64,000 bases of DNA from Astrothelium macrocarpum. Taxonomy: Eukaryota; Ascomycota; Dothideomycetes; Trypetheliales; Trypetheliaceae. Shown in pieces: positions 59,022 to 64,000 of this stretch. Position 1 is the first letter of the stretch. Every line of letters begins with the position of its first letter. The notes under the pieces are model-generated. The model saw only the letters and a list, made by a program, of their open reading frames with translations, did no database searches and had not been told where the DNA came from. The position numbers and the translations under genes were made by a program. The stretch is taken from NCBI GenBank assembly GCA_021030915.1, contig JAGEMR010000018.1, forward strand, positions 186,001 to 250,000, written 5' to 3'.

Positions 59022-59255
59022 CATCAGCGGGTACGATAAAAAATGCCACCCGCGACGGCGAAAGATATTTGTAATCGCCACATATCTCATAGGGAAGTCC
59101 TCAGCAACAATAATCAAGAAATCTTGGGAGATAGTTTTTGGTGAATTGTTGACAAGCTTTAATGCTTTAGAATGGGATGGGGTCCTCCTTATGAGGCCTG
59201 TGGCAGTTGTACCTCTTGTGGTGGTGAGTGACGTTTTTAATTGCAACCCCTGGTA
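59022..59255. mobile_element. MITE family copy 10 (234 bp)
   Basis: The left end reads CATCAGCGGGTACGATAAA and the right end TTGCAACCCCTGGTA. A perfect 4-bp duplication GAGG lies at 59018-59021 and 59256-59259. It ends about 125 bp beyond the stop codon of the minus-strand thioesterase gene, within its likely 3'-UTR. Confidence 0.88.
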
Positions 59256-59379
59256 GAGGTTCATGATGTCAAGTTCAGTCAGGGTGCTGGTACTCAGAAT
59301 TGTTGCTTCAAAAGCAATCCAGTTACATTGATAGAGCAAGTCGCCTCCGTTGATCGACACAAGCATTCTGTAATCAATC

Positions 59380-60956
59380 TCATTCTGTTACTCGCTCTCC
59401 TGATTCTGGGCTTCCGCCTTGTATGCTCTCCAAAACTCGTTCTGCTCGTCGACGGGCGTCAATATACATCATGAATTCTGTATAAGTGCGAGGCATGATC
59501 TTGATATCTCTATGACGTTGTCAGCAAAGAGCTGGAACATGAGTTGGCTCTACTGTGCATACTTTGGCACTGTAAATGTATAGTTAAACTGGCCTGTGGG
59601 CTTTACATCACCATGCTCAACATCTCGCACCTTCGAATCCACACGTATTTGCACACGGGTAAATTCAGCTTTTGAGTCTGTGTTATCTCCAGAAACCGTA
59701 TCAGCAATAGGTGGATCAGTGTAGACGACTGTTGCTGTCAAATACAGCACGGAGCCAACTGGTACAGGATGTTTAAAGTCACTGGGATCAAGAGACACAA
59801 AGACCGGACGACTGTGAGAGAAGGCTGCAGCGCAACAAAAGGCGAGTTCAAAAGTTTGCTTCAGGAGGAAGCCCCCGAATATCATAAAGTGGTGCCGATT
59901 TCGATACTGTGGTTGCATGATGGCCGCTGTTTGCATTCTAGTACTATTCATAAAGTGGAGATTCTCTGGCTGACGCAGAGGGTCGTTTGGATCTATCAAG
60001 AATCGTCAGCATGAATCCAATCAACTTGTTTGTAACCTTACCATGATATTGTAGCTGTCGTTGCCACATTGCGTGGATCAGACCACTCTCTTCATCATTT
60101 GGAGCGGTCTTCAGCAGTGATTTTTGTGACGATTGTTTTCTAATCCTTGAATTACGTTCTCCCGCTTCGTATATGCTTCGCTCCTCCTCAGTTTCAATCT
60201 TGATGGGATTGATTGGTACTGGTCTGCCACTGTCAATCGATTTGTATATCGACCGTCATACTCGGTACTCACTTTTTGGTGGCCGGATCCAGAGATACCA
60301 TTGTAAACGCGCAGGTCATCATGATGTCTTCATTCTTTAGAGTCTCGCCGTCCTTTGGGGCTTTCGCAACTTGCAATGAAACCTCCATACTGCTTCTACC
60401 GGTTGCATAAGTAACTTGGCCGCTTAGCTGCAAATCGCATATTTCGGTCAAGGCATGATTTATCACAATTCGATCAACAGCCGCTGTCACCGTTGTCACT
60501 TCATCGCCCGTATGCTTATATGCTACAACACCGGACAATGCGTCAAGGTCCATAAAAATTGTCCCAAGCCGAATGTGTCCGCTGGAGTTTAGGTAAGTGT
60601 CAAGCAGCCATGGATCTTGAGCAAGCGGCAGGATCTAAACAGCATCAGTCGGTAGAGGCATATTGGTCTTTCTAGTCTTCACGGACCACGCTATGATAGC
60701 TGTCAGACATGCGCTTGGGCTCAAGTTTTCGACTGGCTGGATGTTTCGGAAGCTGGGATGCTTTGGCTGCATTCCGGCTTTCGAATTGCTGTCTCTTGAA
60801 AGCTTCAATCCACGGAGTCTGCACTCTAGACTCTGTCAGTGCTCGAAAGACACCATCCGTGCATGATTTGGAGCTCGAATGGAAAGAGGTCACGGTCTGC
60901 CGTGCATGTCCGAGCTTGAAGAGCGGTCTTCGGATTGATCGAAAGAACTGCTCCAT
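59380..60956 (-). CDS. mitochondrial acyl-CoA thioesterase, ACOT9-like (double hotdog)
   Basis: Five exons are inferred: 60956-60687, 60634-60273, 60229-60042, 59992-59554 and 59509-59380, giving 462 aa. The last intron is only 44 bp but closes the frame and joins VPKYAQ to DIKIMPRTYTEF. The N-terminus (MEQFFRSIRRPLFKLGHARQ) is basic and hydroxylated, like a mitochondrial presequence. The first hotdog domain is in exon 2 (HIRLGTIFMDLDALSGVVAY) and the second in exon 4 (NRHHFMIFGGFLLKQTFELA). That tandem arrangement matches ACOT9/ACOT10 and their fungal relatives, which hydrolyse acyl-CoAs in the mitochondrial matrix. The chain-length preference is unknown. Confidence 0.9.
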
Positions 60957-61205
60957 GAAGCCACCGACACTGTAGCGATATTTTTATACCAGGCGCGGAA
61001 TATGTACCTTGGGCAATGCCCCGTAGCTGCTTTAGGGGTCGAGTGGTACGTAGAGTAGTGTGGAAGCTGTCATTCTGTGGAACGGTTCACTCCGAGCTTT
61101 CCCGCCATCTTCCACAACAACTTGATTGGACGCTACTCCTGAACATGTCTACACTAATCCAAGCAAACAAGACCAAGTCCAAGCACGCATGCGTCGTGCG
61201 CTTGG

Positions 61206-63001
61206 ATGAGAATGTCTGTGGAGTCACAATTAGGCTCGCTGCGACTGAGGCACCAAAATTCTGGTCTCGAGCTCACTCTGAACGCGACGGTAAAAGCATC
61301 GGGAGCGTTGCCCATAGGCGCCAATCCGATTTCAGAAGATGAGTACACAAACACTATAGAAAGAAACCCAATTTGGGTAACACGTGGTAATGATCTTTGT
61401 TTTGTTCTTGCCGTCTCGGCAAGTGATGAGCAATTGCTTTCAATCCTTCATGAACAGGGCTTGTTACATTCTGTTGGAGAGCTCCTCAACGAAGCTGAGG
61501 TAGGCGACCAGAAAATATGCTTTGCCTAACTCATTAGCTCATCTCCTTAGTTGTTTCAACAACTTGATCTTCGCACACAACTTTCAATTCATCCTCGCTC
61601 TGTGTCCGAGCCGAACTCAGACCATTCATTGGGCTGTATAAAGATACATGTCTCTCACGACAGGAATGTGATCGATGCCAATAAAACACATTGTCGGCTT
61701 TTGAAGGGTGTACCTTTTGCTGACTTTAGACCGCCTGGGAAAATCGGGACAATAGCATTAGAGCAAGTGCACCTGTCGATCCATCTCTCCAACCATCAAC
61801 AAAACGCTCGAAAGAAGGTTTCAGACAGCAAATCAAGGATTCGTTCGCAGATTGATCTGGCAGAACCGAAACATCAAACTCTCTATATTGGTCGGGACTT
61901 TCACTCTCAAGCTTGCGATATACTCCATGAGGCGAGCCATCAACGTAATCATTATTTTCACGACACGTCACCTGTTACCTATGAACACAGTCATGACTCA
62001 GGTGATGACTTGGAGATGCTTGATAATCTCCCAATTACACCTACTACGGCGCCTCACGATGGATTTGCAACGAATCAGGAGCTTTCGGCTATCCGTAACG
62101 GACCCCCCCCAATCATATTATCCAGTAGCGTCGTTGCTTCAGTAACGGACAGCCCTACGTTCTCAAAAGACGCACAATATCTTATCGACGCGGTGTTCCG
62201 TATGACCTTTAGCCAAAAGACCAGTAAATTAGCCCATGGCATCAAGAATATCGGAAGTAATTTCCCAACCCGGCTCTCAGACATCGCCCCGGGCTTGTTC
62301 AGCCCTGGTCATCTCTCAGTGAGCGTCCGCATTCATCTCAGTGCGCCCAATCTCTAACAGACAGATCCAAGGCACTCTCTCAGCGTGCAGTTTTCATTCC
62401 GACAATAAGCCGAGGTCTATCAGCTAATATCTCAGCGAATGCAGCATCACCCTTACTAAAGGCAAAGCTGGCCCGGCTCCGACGCTGCAATCCCTGCGGC
62501 CCGGCGGCGCCTGTGGGGCGGGGCTCCGCTGCTGCCAAAAAAGACGAGGCGTCCAGTCAGACAGTACATGATGCGGTTGAGACTTGCATGTGGGTCATCA
62601 CGCAAGCCGCGCTCCACGATCCTGCTGCAGCTCGTCGACTGAAACCAATCGTAAAACCGGGCGACGAACAGCGCGATTTGAGCGCTAGTGGGGAGGACAT
62701 TTTGGAACCTGTGGGGACTTTGAGCTGGGACTGCGAGTCTGATATGCTTGAGGACGACGATGAGGACGACATACTGTCCGATGAGATGGACGACGACATT
62801 TTGGAGGGTTACGAAGACGCAGCGGATGAAATTCTTGAGGATATATCCTCTGACCCTTATGTGAAGGAGGTCTACAAGCTACAACAGGCTTCAGAATATT
62901 CCTTTGGCTCGGACATATTGGACGAAGACATTTTATATTCGCAATCACCATATTCGCATTCAAGCCGGCGAAATTCAGGCACTATGGCATTATATGGTTA
63001 G
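61206..63001 (+). CDS. unrecognised protein with repeated acidic DIL motifs at the C-terminus
   Basis: Three exons are inferred: 61206-61499, 61551-62307 and 62361-63001, giving 563 aa. Each junction preserves frame, although the second donor (GTCATC at 62308) is weak; a stronger GTGAGC nearby leads only to early stops. The start is uncertain: an ATG at 61146 opens another frame and an upstream exon is possible. No domain is recognised. The N-terminal half is mixed and soluble, with an SRIRSQIDLAEPK-like charged stretch. The last 110 residues are acidic and repeat a short unit: GEDILEP, SDMLEDD, DDILSDE, DDILEGY, DEILEDI, SDILDED and EDILYSQ. I assign no function. It is convergent with the partial gene that follows. 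Confidence 0.6.
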
Positions 63002-63308
63002 ACGTATTGAGATTCATTGAACTGGGGGTCTATGTATAATATATACTACACCATGTACATAAGTCATCAACGTTTTGGACCTGTTCTCCATGAAACTCTG
63101 TCGCTGGGTTATAAACCAATTTTCCCAGCATAAACAACAAGCACCCCTTCTAATCGCGAACGCCTTAATTCGCAAACCCATACCTTACTCATACAAGGTT
63201 TGTCACGAGAGCCTTCCCAGAAAACATGGACAAAGCGACAACATTTCAAATTACCACCCATCATATATCATTAACCGTCCTCCACCTTCCGTCCCGAACC
63301 CTCCCCCA
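63002..63308. other. short convergent intergenic region
   Basis: Lies between two converging stops. The T/C-rich right part belongs to the 3' end of the minus-strand gene. No other feature seen. Confidence 0.5.
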
Positions 63309-64000
63309 TCAGCCCTCCTCCACCTCTTTCTCTCCCCTGTCCCCTCCCTCTCCCTCACCAACCAAATACACCTGCGGCGCCCACACCTGCCAATGCAGCA
63401 CCATCAGATGCGCCAGCCTGTCCCTAATCGCCTTCGCTCTCTTCTCCATAGCCCCCATCGCGCACATCTCCGCGCCGAGCCCGCGCCCGTCCAAGCCTGC
63501 GCGAATGACCGGCGTACGCGCCACCTTTGATGATGACGCAGGCGGTACAAACGCATTGGATAGAGCAATTGGAGATGCGTTGATGTGCGCGGTCACAGTG
63601 GCGAGGAGCTCTGGGAAGAGTCGCGCGAGGAGAGTGTCGGCGTGGTGCGAAAAGATTGGGGAGTGCGGGTCGAGGGAGGCGGTTAGGCGTTGCTCGATTT
63701 GGTCGAGGCGCTGGATCGAGAAATCGATCGAGGCGGTGCTGAGAAGGTGCGCGGCAAGGTTGGGAATGGCCTTTCGCCAGTGGGAGGAGGGGTCTTGTTT
63801 GGGTGGCCGGGTACCGGTGATGATGAGGAGGGATTCTTGGAGGGATGATTTGTTCGTTGGGATAGAAGGGAGGTTGTTGGTGTGTTTGAGGAGATCGTTG
63901 AAGATGTCGAGACAGATGTTGATGTTCATTTGGTCGATAAGATCGGCTCGTAATGAAGTTAGGCGAGCGAAATCGAGCCCAAAAATGTCGGGGAAAGATT
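63309..64000 (-). CDS. partial protein, unrecognised helical family, continues past the window
   Basis: The C-terminal 230 or so residues of a minus-strand gene; the reading frame is open to the window edge with no visible start. The sequence is helical: FGLDFARLTSLRADLIDQMN at the edge, then LLARLFPELLATVTAHI, and near the end AKAIRDRLAHLMVLHWQVWA. The LDxxRLxxLRxD pattern resembles a stretch of the TCP11-like protein at 40978-43905 (LHLDRSRLTRIRAD), so a TCP11-type relative is possible, but this is weak. The tail is Gly/Glu-rich. An ATG at 63929 exists in frame but lies mid-helix, so it is unlikely to be the true start. Confidence 0.55.
   Translation of the reverse strand, partial: SFPDIFGLDFARLTSLRADLIDQMNINICLDIFNDLLKHTNNLPSIPTNKSSLQESLLIITGTRPPKQDPSSHWRKAIPNLAAHLLSTASIDFSIQRLDQIEQRLTASLDPHSPIFSHHADTLLARLFPELLATVTAHINASPIALSNAFVPPASSSKVARTPVIRAGLDGRGLGAEMCAMGAMEKRAKAIRDRLAHLMVLHWQVWAPQVYLVGEGEGGDRGEKEVEEG

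Noticed and set aside
1..64000. tRNA, rRNA, CRISPR array or prokaryotic operon features
   Set aside because: None was seen by eye. CRISPR and operons are not expected in a fungal nuclear genome; a tRNA scan would be needed to exclude a missed tRNA.

Overview
The window is nuclear DNA from a filamentous ascomycete (Pezizomycotina). The evidence is the many short introns (mostly 44-140 bp) with GT...AG ends, long intergenic spaces, and a gene set typical of these fungi: a Dal5-type transporter, a Cdc25-type RasGEF, a Sok1/TCP11 protein, a DENN protein, CHY/RING ligase, secreted double-psi beta-barrel protein. I cannot fix the class. Gene models below were built by hand from splice sites and frame closure. 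Each multi-exon model returns to frame at every junction, but none has transcript support here.

Layout, left to right. 1-2487: no gene, one MITE. 2488-6117 (+): DENN-domain protein with a C-terminal C1-like zinc finger. 7498-8734 (-): a secreted kinase-fold protein lacking catalytic residues. 10507-12479 (-): secreted amidase. 12820-14196 (-): SCP2-type thiolase. 15093-15737 (-): Ups/PRELI-like lipid transfer protein. 17310-19115 (+): Dal5-like MFS transporter. 19236-20132 (-) and 20445-20997 (+): a divergent pair, a disordered protein and ribosomal protein uS12/Rps23. 22016-23239 (-): Ser/Thr-rich single-span membrane protein. 26632-28938 (+): a short-chain dehydrogenase running directly into a polysaccharide deacetylase. 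31175-32032 (+): secreted RlpA/expansin-like protein. 33419-35354 (+): polynucleotide kinase 3'-phosphatase in ten exons. 38077-39686 (+): Pro/Ser-rich unknown. 40978-43905 (+): TCP11/Sok1-like protein. 44565-45656 (+): steroid 5-alpha-reductase-like membrane enzyme. 50358-54227 (+): RasGEF with SH3. 55316-57715 (+): CHY/CTCHY/RING ubiquitin ligase. 59380-60956 (-): ACOT9-like acyl-CoA thioesterase. 61206-63001 (+): unrecognised protein with an acidic repeated motif. 63309-64000 (-): partial unrecognised gene leaving the window.

The strongest non-gene signal is a family of about 230-bp foldback elements (MITEs). Ten copies share ends of the type CACCAGTGGYTGCAATAAG with long inverted arms. 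Two more (28231-28413 and 54770-54993) share only the outer end and the AGAAATGTCA core. Seven of the twelve have perfect 4-bp target duplications of different sequence. One sits inside an intron of the deacetylase gene; removing it and its duplication leaves a 54-bp intron. Many others lie within about 300 bp of a gene's start or stop.

The genes do not form one obvious pathway. Ras/cAMP-type signalling is represented twice (RasGEF and the Sok1/TCP11 protein). Lipid and mitochondrial or peroxisomal metabolism is represented by the thiolase, the thioesterase, the Ups-like protein and the steroid reductase-like enzyme. Secreted or surface proteins include the pseudokinase, amidase, DPBB protein and Ser/Thr-rich protein. 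The items most worth checking are the dehydrogenase-deacetylase overlap or fusion, the secreted pseudokinase, and the MITE family with 4-bp duplications.
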